A DNA stretch of 64,000 nucleotides from positions 1 to 64,000 of the forward strand of contig NZ_AMXN01000006.1 in NCBI RefSeq assembly GCF_000332645.1, read 5' to 3'. Every line of letters starts with the position of its first letter. The first letter of the stretch is position 1. Source of the stretch: Bacillus inaquosorum KCTC 13429 (GTDB taxonomy: Bacteria; Bacillota; Bacilli; Bacillales; Bacillaceae). The notes under the pieces were generated by a model that had not been told where the DNA came from, made no database searches, and saw only the letters and a program-made list of their open reading frames with translations. This document shows positions 9,967 through 18,277 of this stretch, in pieces. Both the position numbers and the translations under genes were made by a program.

Positions 9967-11301
9967 ATGGAGAAGTATATGAGCCTATTGACGAGAATAG
10001 AGGAGATGATGCAAAGCAGCGCTTTTCAAGAAGGTGACAGGCTTCCGTCCATCCGTCAGCTGTCCGTCCGCTATCAAGTCAGCAAAAGCACTGTGATCCG
10101 CGCGCTGCAGGAGCTGGAAAAGCGTCACCTCATCTACTCCGTTCCGAAAAGCGGCTATTATATTGTGAAAAAGACGGGAAAAGCAAAAAGCGGACAGCAA
10201 GGCCCCATTGACTTTGCCACATCTGCACCGGACCCTGATGTATTTCCGTATCTTGATTTTCAGCACTGCATCAACAAAGCGATTGATACATACAAAAACG
10301 ATTTGTTTATTTATGGGACGCCAAAGGGGCTTCCATCACTCATCCGTGTACTCCGAAAGCTGCTCGCCAATCAGCAGGTGTTTGCGGATGAACGGCATAT
10401 TTTCATTACATCAGGTGTCCAGCAGGCGTTATCCCTGCTTTGTGCCATGCCGTTTCCAAATGGGAAAGAGAAGATTGCGATTGAACAGCCGGGATATCAT
10501 TTGATGATTGAACAGCTTGAAACGCTAGGGATACCCGCTATCGGAGTGAAAAGAACGGAGGAGGGGCTTGATATAGCCGAGATTGAGCGGCTGTTTCAGA
10601 CAGAATCAATCAAATTTTTTTATACGATGCCGCGCTTCCATAACCCGCTAGGCTGTTCTTTATCAGAGCGTGATAAACAAGAGCTTGTGAGACTCGCAGA
10701 AACGTATGATGTCTATCTCGTTGAGGATGATTATCTCGGTGAACTGGAGGAAAATAAAAAGGCAGATCCGCTGTACGCATATGATCTGTCCTCGCATGTC
10801 ATCTATCTGAAAAGCTTTTCAAAAATGATGTTTCCCGGTCTTCGTGTGGGGGCTGCTGTTTTGCCGGATGCGCTAATTGACACGTTTCACACGTACAAAA
10901 AGCTGAACGACATCGACTGCTCGATGATTTCTCAAGCGGCGTTGGAAATTTATCTGAAAAGCGGCATGTACGGCAGGCATAAGGAGAAGATCCGTGCTTC
11001 CTATAAGGAACGATCACTAAGGCTTCATCAAGCCATCCAAACACATAGGCAGCTGGGGCGCGGCCGCTTCACTTTTTCCAGCGGGCAGGCACCCTGCATG
11101 CACACCCATCTGGTGCTTCCTCAGGATCTGCCGGCCTCAAGGGTGATTCAAAGGCTGAAAAAACAAGGGGTTCTCCTTGAGGCGATAGACCGTCATTATT
11201 TATCAGATTATCCGAAAGAAAATCTATTAAAAATCAATATTTCCAATGTGAAAACGGAAGATATTGAACACGGCGTCAAGCTGCTGCTGAGCCACTTATA
11301 A
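9967..11301 (+). CDS. ycxD: MocR-type regulator YcxD (GntR HTH plus aminotransferase-like domain)
   Basis: 444 residues. The N-terminal GntR winged helix (residues about 1-70; DRLPSIRQLSVRYQVSKSTV) is joined to a fold-type I aminotransferase domain (about 80-440). The PLP lysine is expected in YLKSFSKMMFPGLRVG near residue 283, and LVEDDYLGEL carries the cofactor-contacting Asp. Such proteins use PLP as a sensor rather than as catalysts, and often control transporters or vitamin B6 and amino-acid genes. The divergent neighbour ycxC is the likely target. Its last codons overlap the 3' end of sfp. Confidence 0.9.
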   Translation: MEKYMSLLTRIEEMMQSSAFQEGDRLPSIRQLSVRYQVSKSTVIRALQELEKRHLIYSVPKSGYYIVKKTGKAKSGQQGPIDFATSAPDPDVFPYLDFQHCINKAIDTYKNDLFIYGTPKGLPSLIRVLRKLLANQQVFADERHIFITSGVQQALSLLCAMPFPNGKEKIAIEQPGYHLMIEQLETLGIPAIGVKRTEEGLDIAEIERLFQTESIKFFYTMPRFHNPLGCSLSERDKQELVRLAETYDVYLVEDDYLGELEENKKADPLYAYDLSSHVIYLKSFSKMMFPGLRVGAAVLPDALIDTFHTYKKLNDIDCSMISQAALEIYLKSGMYGRHKEKIRASYKERSLRLHQAIQTHRQLGRGRFTFSSGQAPCMHTHLVLPQDLPASRVIQRLKKQGVLLEAIDRHYLSDYPKENLLKINISNVKTEDIEHGVKLLLSHL

Positions 11302-11970
11302 AAGCGCTTCGTACGAAACCATTGTGATATCCTCGGGGAAATCAGGGTGCGCGGCGCATACGGCCATTTTGTAGCCGGGATCCACCTCATAGGTTTTGAT
11401 ATAGCATGGTGTATGGCTGTCCGGAAGCTCAATGGATACTTGTCCGTTCTGATGCAGGCGCACTGAAAAGGAGTCAAGCGGAAGCGATAAGCCTTTGCCT
11501 TCCTGTTTGATAAAGCTTTCTTTCATTGACCATAGATGATAAAAATAGTCTGTCTGCTCGTCTTTGTTTTTGGCTAAAAGATCGCTGTACTCTGTTTTTG
11601 AAAAGAAACGTTTGGCGATCTCAAGGCTGATCGGTTTCGTTTTTTCAATATCAATGCCGATCGGCTGTGAATCAAATGCACAAATGACCCAGCGGCCGGA
11701 GTGCGAAATGTTGAAATGGGCGTCAGGAAGATCAGGGATGCAGGGCTTCCCGTATTCCTGTGCGCTGAAGCGGATATCAGCTTTGTCCAGCTGATACTGC
11801 CCGCTGATGACTGAGCGAACGAGTACATCTCCCAACAGGGTGCGGTGAGCATCTTCTTTGTGATAAAATCTCCGGCATTTCTCCCGTTTTTCAGGCGATA
11901 TGAAAGACATGAACCGTTCAGTCTCTTCCTGTGAAAGCGGGCGGTCCATATAAATTCCGTAAATCTTCAT
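11296..11970 (-). CDS. sfp: 4'-phosphopantetheinyl transferase Sfp, intact
   Basis: 224 residues, the full length of active Sfp. It moves the phosphopantetheine arm from CoA to the carrier-domain serines of SrfA and other NRPS/PKS enzymes, turning apo into holo forms. The metal and catalytic residues Asp107 and Glu109 (GIDIEK) and Glu151 (WSMKESF) are present, as is the KQEGKG basic motif. In strain 168 this gene carries a frameshift (sfp0) that abolishes surfactin; no break is seen here. The ATG has a GGAGG ribosome site. It converges with ycxD, overlapping its end by six bases, and a two-gene permease cassette separates it from yczE. Confidence 0.97.
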   Translation of the reverse strand: MKIYGIYMDRPLSQEETERFMSFISPEKREKCRRFYHKEDAHRTLLGDVLVRSVISGQYQLDKADIRFSAQEYGKPCIPDLPDAHFNISHSGRWVICAFDSQPIGIDIEKTKPISLEIAKRFFSKTEYSDLLAKNKDEQTDYFYHLWSMKESFIKQEGKGLSLPLDSFSVRLHQNGQVSIELPDSHTPCYIKTYEVDPGYKMAVCAAHPDFPEDITMVSYEALL

Positions 11971-12023
11971 TCTAGATCCTCCGTCTGCAAAAGATTGTCA
12001 AAACCATCCTATCATATTTTGTT

Positions 12024-12890
12024 TTACTTCGGAGTAAGATCCTCGATGATCTCATATACATAGGGGCTTTTTGGCGTATTGATTTTTTTCGTGTGGGTGA
12101 CAGATACGATTGGAAGCTGTTCACCATTCTTCTGGAATACAGCAAGCCTTCCCGTAATGTGAACCCATTCGCCTTCCTTTACACCCGTTTTTTCTGTAAA
12201 TGCGGCCGGTAGTCCGTAAACCGTAGCATCTGCAATACAGCAGGATATGCCAAAACGTCCAACGATATAGTGATCCAGCTGTTCATCAAAATAGACAAAT
12301 CCTTTCATGTCGATCTCTTTTTCTGCATAATCTCCTGCATTCTCCAGCAGGAGATTGATGATTGGAACATAATACTTGTCTGAAATCGGAATGACATTCT
12401 TTCGCTCCAGCTCTCGGGCCAGGTCTTTTTCATAACCGCTTGGCAGTACCGCAGCCGCTCCTGCTTCATCAGAGGATTGCGTTTGAGTATCAGATTTCTT
12501 CTCTTCTGGGCTCTTGGTGCTGTTTGCTGAGAAGATTCTGTTCTGTGCCACTTCTTTTGTCAGCACGTGGTTAGGGAAAAGGAAACCGGAAACGATAGGA
12601 ATCAGAAAAAAGCTGTACAGCCATGGGTGAGACGGAGAAGATGTTTGACTGCTTGCACATGCGCAGCAGGCGTGCGGACTGTCTTGTTTTCTCCATATAA
12701 ATGACAATATGCCAAGCGCAAAAGCAGCCACAATAAAAAACTTCGTAAACAATAGCATACGCGGAGAAATGAAATGCAAAATGTGCCCTGTCAAATAAAG
12801 TTTTAATACCATTAATGCAAATCCTATTAATAGAAGCCCCCGTACAACAGCATCAAAAGAATACGTTTTATTTTCTTTCAACTCACTCAT
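12024..12890 (-). CDS. YcgQ-like membrane partner protein (DUF1980/TIGR03943 type)
   Basis: 288 residues. Two N-terminal helices (about 14-36 and 46-66), a Cys-rich loop (HACCACASS, residues 73-81), a third helix (about 90-107), then an extracytoplasmic C-terminal domain with FGISCCIADATVYGLP and EGEWVHITGRLAVF. This is the layout of B. subtilis YcgQ, but the sequence is clearly not YcgQ itself: the His/Asp-rich loop I recall in YcgQ is replaced by clustered cysteines. The family always sits beside a YcgR/YraQ-type permease, as here; only three bases separate the genes. Linked metal transport is an inference from the Cys loop and the permease family. I do not remember this gene between sfp and yczE in strain 168. 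Confidence 0.75.
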   Translation of the reverse strand: MSELKENKTYSFDAVVRGLLLIGFALMVLKLYLTGHILHFISPRMLLFTKFFIVAAFALGILSFIWRKQDSPHACCACASSQTSSPSHPWLYSFFLIPIVSGFLFPNHVLTKEVAQNRIFSANSTKSPEEKKSDTQTQSSDEAGAAAVLPSGYEKDLARELERKNVIPISDKYYVPIINLLLENAGDYAEKEIDMKGFVYFDEQLDHYIVGRFGISCCIADATVYGLPAAFTEKTGVKEGEWVHITGRLAVFQKNGEQLPIVSVTHTKKINTPKSPYVYEIIEDLTPK

Positions 12891-12893
12891 CCT

Positions 12894-13892
12894 TTATGCG
12901 GTAATCAAACCATATAGCCAAGCGATTGCAAGAACTGAAGCCGAAATGATAATAGAAAATACAAACACAAAGCGCTTTTTGAAAAATGAAGCATACACAA
13001 ACGTATTTTTTAAATCTAACATCGGGCCGTACAGCATGAAGGAGAGAAGGGAAGCGTGAGAATAGGTGCCCGAAAACGTAGATGCTACAAATGCATCCGC
13101 ATGTGAGCAAAGTGACAGGACAAATGCCAGTCCCATCATGACGGCGGAACCAGACAGGTCACTTGTACCCAGCTCAGCGAGAGCTCCGCGGTTTAAAAAC
13201 GTTTGAAACAGGCTGGCGATAAATGCGCCCATTATCAAATAGCGGCCCATATCGAAAAATTCTTCAACAGCATGGGTGATGATAGGCTTCAAGCGTTTTC
13301 CATTCTGCTGCTTGAGACTGTGTTCCGGTAAAGCATCTGTTTTATGCGGTTTTAGCATGTTCTTGTTTCCGAATATCCAATATGTCATAAGCCCGGTTAT
13401 GATACAGATGACGATGGCGAGTCCAATCCTCGCGTACACAAGCTCCAAATGCTTGCTGAAGGCATAGTAGGTGGAGAGGATGACAATCGGATTTAATATG
13501 GGGGCTCCGACTAAGATCACCGAGCCGACATGCAGAGGAAGCCCTTTTTGAATGAGTCGGCGCACTACCGGAATCACAGCACACTCACATACAGGGGAAA
13601 GAATACTGATGACGACAGCGGATCCTATGGCGCCATACGGATTCTTGACAATCCATTTGGTCATCCATTCATCAGAGACAAAAATTTCAATGCAAGAAGA
13701 AAAAAAGATGCCGAGCATGATAAATGGAATGGATTCAAGCAAAATACTCAGGAAAATGGTATTCACATTTAGCAGTGACTCCGGAATATGAAAAGAAAGC
13801 TTATTAGGTTCAAGCAGAATAAAACAATACAGTAAAAAGAAAAAGAGCAATATGCTGAAGGAGCGTCTTGCAAATTGTTGGAGAGCTTCCAT
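12894..13892 (-). CDS. YcgR/YraQ-like permease (UPF0718, ArsP-related)
   Basis: 332 residues with about 8-9 membrane helices. The family signature PVCECAVIPV (Cys102, Cys104) is followed by GAPILNPIV, and the second half has LCSHADAF (Cys262, His264, Asp266), so both halves carry potential metal-coordinating residues in membrane segments. The middle loop (about 176-205) is basic and hydrophilic. The family includes ArsP, an exporter of trivalent organoarsenicals, and B. subtilis YcgR. Substrate here is unknown. It is the first gene of a two-gene operon with the YcgQ-like gene and has its own promoter-like sequence at 13913-13941. Confidence 0.78.
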   Translation of the reverse strand: MEALQQFARRSFSILLFFFLLYCFILLEPNKLSFHIPESLLNVNTIFLSILLESIPFIMLGIFFSSCIEIFVSDEWMTKWIVKNPYGAIGSAVVISILSPVCECAVIPVVRRLIQKGLPLHVGSVILVGAPILNPIVILSTYYAFSKHLELVYARIGLAIVICIITGLMTYWIFGNKNMLKPHKTDALPEHSLKQQNGKRLKPIITHAVEEFFDMGRYLIMGAFIASLFQTFLNRGALAELGTSDLSGSAVMMGLAFVLSLCSHADAFVASTFSGTYSHASLLSFMLYGPMLDLKNTFVYASFFKKRFVFVFSIIISASVLAIAWLYGLITA

Positions 13893-13912
13893 TCATGATA
13901 CCTTCCGTCCCT

Positions 13913-13941
13913 AGTATTTCTCTTTCATGAGATAGTATCAA
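13913..13941 (-). promoter_or_regulatory. Candidate sigma-A promoter of the YcgR/YcgQ-like operon
   Basis: On the minus strand TTGATA and AATACT are exactly 17 bases apart, 20 bases before the start codon. No Zur-type or CsoR-type palindrome was recognised around it. Confidence 0.5.
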
Positions 13942-13977
13942 TCTATGAGACAAGCCTGCAGAACATGAATGAAAACA

Positions 13978-14014
13978 AAAAAACGGGCCATTGAACTGGT
14001 CCGTTTTTCTTTGA
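13978..14014 (-). terminator. Terminator downstream of yczE
   Basis: ACGGACCA and TGGCCCGT pair around a six-base loop, with a T run on the minus strand after the second arm. It separates yczE from the permease cassette. Confidence 0.75.
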
Positions 14015-14021
14015 TAAGAGC

Positions 14022-14669
14022 TTAGTGAAGTGGCGGAGTTGCTTTCACAGCGGCTGTCCGCCTTGCCACAGCATAATTCAGCAGCTGGATGGACTGCGGC
14101 AATGAAAAGCGCAATATGAGTCCGGTGAGGATAGCAGTCAAAATAGTACCTAAACCGATCGGACCGCCCATGCCCCATGCAGCAAACAAAATCGTTATTT
14201 CAATGCCGTTCCGCACCCATTGCACATTCCAGCCGGTTTTTTCTGATATCAGCATCATCAGCGAATCACGCGGCCCCGCGCCAAGGCCTGCTGATACATA
14301 AACACCGACGCCGTAGCCGATCAGCAGCACACCGAGCGAGAAGACGATGACGGATCCCGTGTAGGTGGAGGGGGCAGGCAGAAGAAAATTGAAAAAATCT
14401 ATGAAAACACCTATGAGCACCATGTTCAGGATTGCGCCAATTTTTGGCCAAGCCCTCGTAAACAATGATGTTAATCCGACGATGAGCGCTCCAATAATGA
14501 TGGACCACTGGCCGACGGTAAGCCCGAAGTGCTGAAACAGGCTGTAATGAAATGCATCCCACGGACTAATGCCGAGTGCTTTTCCTTCTATCGTCAGGGA
14601 TACACCAAAAGCCAAAATGATCAAACCGGCAAAATAAAATGTCCAGCGCAGAACAAGTTCTTGCTTCAC
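14022..14669 (-). CDS. yczE: YczE integral membrane protein
   Basis: 215 residues, with about five to six membrane helices and a GAGPRDSLMM motif typical of the YczE/YyaS/YitT-like family. In the B. amyloliquefaciens group a yczE mutant lacks bacillomycin D, so the protein is thought to help lipopeptide synthesis after transcription, together with Sfp; the mechanism is not known. It is normally the direct neighbour of sfp, but here 2 kb separate the two. The upstream region has an extended -10 (TGCTACAAT on the minus strand near 14714-14722). The ATG is in gtgaagc context after a weak GGGACCT site. Confidence 0.88.
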   Translation of the reverse strand: MKQELVLRWTFYFAGLIILAFGVSLTIEGKALGISPWDAFHYSLFQHFGLTVGQWSIIIGALIVGLTSLFTRAWPKIGAILNMVLIGVFIDFFNFLLPAPSTYTGSVIVFSLGVLLIGYGVGVYVSAGLGAGPRDSLMMLISEKTGWNVQWVRNGIEITILFAAWGMGGPIGLGTILTAILTGLILRFSLPQSIQLLNYAVARRTAAVKATPPLH

Positions 14670-14756
14670 GTGAGGTCCCTTCTTTCGTAAAAATCAGTCG
14701 ATTGTCATTGTAGCACATCTGACAAAAGGGCGGAATAGGCGAAAGGGGCTCAACAA

Positions 14757-14986
14757 AAAAACAGGGCCGCCGCAGGCGCCCTGTTTCAGCGTGTTGGCAA
14801 ACCCTTGCATTCGTTGTCAGGCCTGCGCTTCGGTGCTCACGAATTTAACATTCGCTGTGCTCCAATGCTCGCCCTTCCTAGACTTCAAAGGTTTTCAATC
14901 ACGCTGAAAATGACAAAATCCTAAAACGAAAATCGTTTTAGGATTTTGTCAACAATCTGAAACAGGGTGCTGACGCCCTGTTTTTC
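14757..14986. repeat. Hairpin-rich intergenic element upstream of yczE and downstream of tcyC
   Basis: About 230 bases without a gene hold three strong secondary structures: a hairpin with AACAGGG and CCCTGTT arms at 14759-14785, a 19-base perfect inverted repeat at 14911-14951, and a hairpin of AAACAGGGTG with CGCCCTGTTT at 14963-14986. The two outer hairpins share the ACAGGG/CCCTGT arms, so the element is bracketed by similar ends. The B. subtilis chromosome is known to carry about ten copies of a roughly 190-base repeat; this could be one of them, but I cannot verify that here. The last hairpin with its plus-strand T run may also serve as a terminator for tcyC or for antisense transcription. 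Confidence 0.6.
14911..14951. repeat. Perfect 19-base inverted repeat
   Basis: Arms 14911-14929 and 14933-14951 are exact reverse complements with a three-base AAA loop. A stem of this length without a matching T tract is longer than an ordinary terminator and resembles the core of a mobile hairpin element. Confidence 0.9.
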
Positions 14987-14989
14987 TTT

Positions 14990-15733
14990 TTACAACGGGT
15001 TCAAAATCCGGTTTAAGAACCGCTGTGTCCGTTCTTCTTTTGGTGCGGAGAAAATTTGCTCCGGCGGTCCCTGTTCCACGATGACGCCGCCGTCGATGAA
15101 GACGACTTCGTCCGCCACATCCTGGGCGAATTTGATTTCGTGGGTCACGACAACCATGGTCCAGCCTTCGTTGGCCAAATCCTTGATAACCTTCAGCACA
15201 TCTCCGACAAGCTCGGGATCAAGCGCTGAGGTCGGTTCGTCAAACAGCATGAGCTCAGGCTGAATCGCCAATGCACGGGCGATGCCGACGCGCTGCTGCT
15301 GTCCGCCGGAAAGCTGGAACGGATATAAATCCATTTTGTCCTTCAATCCGACCTTATCAAGAAGCTGAATGGCTTCTTTTCTGACTTCCTCTTTGTTCCG
15401 TTTTTGCACCTGAACAGGGCCTTCCATCACATTTTCGAGCGCTGTGCGATGCGGGAACAGGTGATACGCCTGAAACACCATGCCGGATTTCCGGCGAAGC
15501 TTTAGGATATCCGCCTGTTTCACCTTTTTGGAGAAATCGATGGAGAAATCATCAAATGCAAGCTCCCCGCGATTTGGAATCTCCAGCGCGTTCAGGCATC
15601 GGAGCAGCGTCGTTTTCCCTGAACCTGAAGGCCCAAGTATGGCGATGACTTTCCCTTTTTCAATCTTCATATCTATCTTTTTTAAAATTTCATTTTCACC
15701 AAATGATTTGTTTAATCCTTTAACGGTAAGCAT
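14990..15733 (-). CDS. tcyC: L-cystine ABC importer, ATP-binding protein TcyC
   Basis: 247 residues from the ATG at 15733, which has an AAGGAGG site; the longer upstream frame has no ribosome site and overlaps tcyB. Walker [10 protein letters not shown] (near residue 35), the signature [15 protein letters not shown] (near 138), Walker [15 protein letters not shown] and the switch His (VVVTHE) are all present. It is the polar amino-acid uptake (PAAT) ATPase that powers TcyAB. Last gene of tcyABC (formerly yckKJI). Confidence 0.95.
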   Translation of the reverse strand: MLTVKGLNKSFGENEILKKIDMKIEKGKVIAILGPSGSGKTTLLRCLNALEIPNRGELAFDDFSIDFSKKVKQADILKLRRKSGMVFQAYHLFPHRTALENVMEGPVQVQKRNKEEVRKEAIQLLDKVGLKDKMDLYPFQLSGGQQQRVGIARALAIQPELMLFDEPTSALDPELVGDVLKVIKDLANEGWTMVVVTHEIKFAQDVADEVVFIDGGVIVEQGPPEQIFSAPKEERTQRFLNRILNPL

Positions 15734-15746
15734 ACTCGGAACCTCC

Positions 15747-16451
15747 TTATTTGGCCACGTAGCGGTCAAGACGCCGTTCGATGACATGCTGGACGAGTGA
15801 AAGCAGGAAGCAGATAATCCAATAAATAAAGGCTGCTTCAATATAGATCACTAAAATCTGATCAAGATTCCGCGCGCCGATTTCCTGAGCTTTTCTGAAC
15901 AGCTCAGCGACTAAAATCTGAGAGGCGAGGGATGTATCTTTGATCAGGCTGATAAAGGTATTGGATAATGGCGGGATCGACACACGAAACGCCTGCGGCA
16001 AAATCACGCGGAACAGCGTTTTCTGATGCGTCATGCCGATTGTATAGCCAGCTTCCCATTGCCCTTTCGGCACGGATAAAATAGATGCCCGAATGATTTC
16101 AGATGCATAGGCGCCGACGTTTAATGAAAAGGCGATAACTGCGCTTGGAAATGGATCTAATGTGACGTTAAAGGCCGGGAACAGATAGAAAATGATGAAC
16201 AATTGAACGAGAAGAGGAGTGCCCCGTATCGCGGATACGTATACGCTGAACACCCATCTCAAAGGTCTCACTTTCGACATTCTGGCGAGCGCTGTAAGCA
16301 GCGCGATGATCATTCCAAATATAAAGGAAAGAATGGTAAGGGGAATCGTATAGTAGATTCCCCCTGAAAGTATCGGCCAGAATGACTGCTGCACCAGATC
16401 CCACGGGATCGCCGTGCCAAGCGTCAATGCCGGCAGATTATTTAGAAACAT
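15747..16451 (-). CDS. tcyB: L-cystine ABC importer, permease TcyB
   Basis: 234 residues with five membrane helices typical of His/Glu/Gln/Arg-type permeases. The EAA loop is visible as [27 protein letters not shown] (described by position near residues 131-157), which docks to TcyC. The gene overlaps the end of tcyA by 14 bases, so translation is probably coupled. Confidence 0.95.
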   Translation of the reverse strand: MFLNNLPALTLGTAIPWDLVQQSFWPILSGGIYYTIPLTILSFIFGMIIALLTALARMSKVRPLRWVFSVYVSAIRGTPLLVQLFIIFYLFPAFNVTLDPFPSAVIAFSLNVGAYASEIIRASILSVPKGQWEAGYTIGMTHQKTLFRVILPQAFRVSIPPLSNTFISLIKDTSLASQILVAELFRKAQEIGARNLDQILVIYIEAAFIYWIICFLLSLVQHVIERRLDRYVAK

Positions 16452-17244
16452 CTTCGCCGAACCATTTTTTAGAAATTTTAGAAAGAGTCCCGTCCTCTTT
16501 CATTTCTTTTAATGCTTTGTTGACTTGATCAACAACCTCGCCGCTTCCTTTGCGGAACGTGAAATATGTTGATTGCGGTTCGCCTGTTTCAAACGCGATT
16601 TTCACGTTTTTGTTGCCTGATGTTTTTAAGTAGTTCAATACGGCAAGTTTATCGTTGTATGTCATATCGACGCGGCCTTGCTGGATCAATTGAAGGGATT
16701 GTGCCAAGCCTTCAACGCCTTCAACTTTCGCGCCCGCATCTGTAGCTAATTTGTTGTAGTTGCTTGTCAGTGATTGAGCTGATGTTTTTCCTTTTACATC
16801 TGCTTCTGACTTAATATCGTTGTTGTCTTTTTTCGTAACGACAACGGCTCTTGATGTTGTGTATTTATCTGAGAAATCATATTTGTCTTCACGATCTGTT
16901 TTTCCGACTTGGTTGGCAATGACGTCAAACCGTTTGGAATTCAGGCCGGCAAACATGCTGTCCCATTGAGTTTCTTTAAAATCGGCTTTCAGTCCTAGCC
17001 GTTTTGCGACTTCTGTGATGACTTCCACATCATAGCCAGTCAGCTTGTCAGTATCTTTGTCGTGGTAAGTGAACGGTTCATATGTTCCTTCCGTACCGAC
17101 TGTCAGGACACCTTTTTTCTTAATTGAAGCCCAAAGATCGCCGTCTTTGGCGTTATCTTTTGACTGATTGTCATTTCCTGCTCCGCAAGCTGCGAGAACT
17201 GCAATGCTTACGACCATGAATAAAGCCAATAATGCTTTTTTCAT
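16438..17244 (-). CDS. tcyA: L-cystine-binding lipoprotein TcyA
   Basis: 268 residues from the ATG at 17244, preceded by GGGGAATAAG. The lipobox AVLAACGAG puts the lipidated Cys at residue 20, so the mature protein is anchored outside the cell membrane. The body is a family 3 solute-binding protein (GYDVEVITEVAKRLGL, DVIANQVGKTDRE). It captures cystine for TcyB/TcyC. The longer upstream frame (to 17346) would place the signal peptide internally and was rejected. Confidence 0.95.
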   Translation of the reverse strand: MKKALLALFMVVSIAVLAACGAGNDNQSKDNAKDGDLWASIKKKGVLTVGTEGTYEPFTYHDKDTDKLTGYDVEVITEVAKRLGLKADFKETQWDSMFAGLNSKRFDVIANQVGKTDREDKYDFSDKYTTSRAVVVTKKDNNDIKSEADVKGKTSAQSLTSNYNKLATDAGAKVEGVEGLAQSLQLIQQGRVDMTYNDKLAVLNYLKTSGNKNVKIAFETGEPQSTYFTFRKGSGEVVDQVNKALKEMKEDGTLSKISKKWFGEDVSK

Positions 17245-17303
17245 CTTATTCCCCACTTTTCTGGTTGATTTTATTGAAATAAAAAAATAGCTTACAAATC
17301 TAA

Positions 17304-17331
17304 AGGATAACTTTTTTTTAGTATGAGTCAA
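17304..17331 (-). promoter_or_regulatory. Candidate promoter of tcyABC
   Basis: On the minus strand TTGACT and TATCCT are 16 bases apart, leaving a leader of about 50 bases before tcyA. Confidence 0.45.
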
Positions 17332-17359
17332 GTAATTGGTTTTCATAAGGCAAAATCTT

Positions 17360-18232
17360 TTAAAATAAATTCAAAAATTGCTGTACCGGTTTTGGCAAAT
17401 AACTGTCCGTTCTCCACATGACAGCCGGTGTCATAATGAAGGGATTGTTTTCGATATGCACAGTGTGAACGTGGTTTCTCATATGAACGGGAATCATCGT
17501 GACGGGCAGAATGGACGCGCCAAATCCGGAAGAAACGAGACTGAGCAAAGTTGCGGAATCGTGGCATTCACAAACAATACGCGGCTCCAGATTCAAACGA
17601 TGAAATTCATTCATGACCTGATTATAGACGCCTTTCCCGTTGACAGGCCGCAGCAGAATCAGCGGAAAGGAAGGAATGTCCTCCATTTTAATAGTGTCAC
17701 CGCACGGATATCCGGCCTCTTCTGAAAGCACGAGCACACATGGAATGTCATCAAGCTGTTTAAATTGGACTGTGTCGCTTTTGATCAGTGTCGTCGTGAC
17801 CGCCGCATCGATTTGACGGCTTTCCAGCAGCTCTAACAGCGTCGCAGGCTCATTCTCCCAAATATTAAAGGTGAGGTGCGGGTATCTCTCTTTGATCTGT
17901 GTTACTTTTTCAAGCATCAGAGCGGCACAATAAATCGTTGAACCCACGGCCAGCGTGCCTGCCACCTCCTCCTTCAGCTCTTGTACCTCGATGACGGCAT
18001 CCTCAAACCTATGCAAAATCTCCTTGGCTCTTTTCAGAAAAACAGTTCCTTCATATGTAAGCGTCATTTGCTTTTTCTTATTCCGGTCAAACAAAACGAC
18101 ACCAAGCTCGTCCTCCAGCTGTTTCAGCTGCCTGCTTAAAGGCGGCTGCGCCATGTGGAGCTTTTTGGCGGCGGACGTGATTTTCTGTTCTTGAGCTATG
18201 GTAATGAAATATCGAAGCTGGCGAATGTCCAA
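17360..18232 (-). CDS. bsdA: LysR-type regulator BsdA
   Basis: 290 residues. The N-terminal helix-turn-helix (residues about 1-60; ITSAAKKLHMAQPPLSRQLK) and the C-terminal effector domain are standard for LysR proteins. In B. subtilis BsdA (YclA) activates the divergent bsdBCD operon in response to salicylic or 4-hydroxybenzoic type phenolic acids. A palindrome and a promoter lie between the two starts. No terminator separates it from tcyA, whose promoter begins only 29 bases after the bsdA stop. Confidence 0.9.
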   Translation of the reverse strand: MDIRQLRYFITIAQEQKITSAAKKLHMAQPPLSRQLKQLEDELGVVLFDRNKKKQMTLTYEGTVFLKRAKEILHRFEDAVIEVQELKEEVAGTLAVGSTIYCAALMLEKVTQIKERYPHLTFNIWENEPATLLELLESRQIDAAVTTTLIKSDTVQFKQLDDIPCVLVLSEEAGYPCGDTIKMEDIPSFPLILLRPVNGKGVYNQVMNEFHRLNLEPRIVCECHDSATLLSLVSSGFGASILPVTMIPVHMRNHVHTVHIENNPFIMTPAVMWRTDSYLPKPVQQFLNLF

Positions 18233-18251
18233 AAGAAAGCGCCTCCTTACT

Positions 18252-18266
18252 ATACCTTTTAGGTAT
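18252..18266. promoter_or_regulatory. LysR-type operator candidate for BsdA
   Basis: ATACCT and AGGTAT are exact inverted arms around TTT. LysR proteins recognise such dyads with T and A about 11 bases apart. The centre lies about 54 bases upstream of the predicted bsdB transcript start, the normal activator-binding distance. Confidence 0.6.
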
Positions 18267-18277
18267 TAAATATAGAT

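Noticed and set aside
11996..12034. Hairpin TTACT/AGTAA at the end of the YcgQ-like gene as terminator
   Set aside because: The stem is only five base pairs and no T tract follows on the minus strand.
13893..13960. Zur or CsoR operator upstream of the YcgR-like gene
   Set aside because: No palindrome resembling the known consensus sites is present; only a plain sigma-A promoter is seen.
14990..15841. Longer TcyC frame starting at 15841
   Set aside because: It overlaps tcyB by about 95 bases and lacks a ribosome site; ATG 15733 has AAGGAGG.
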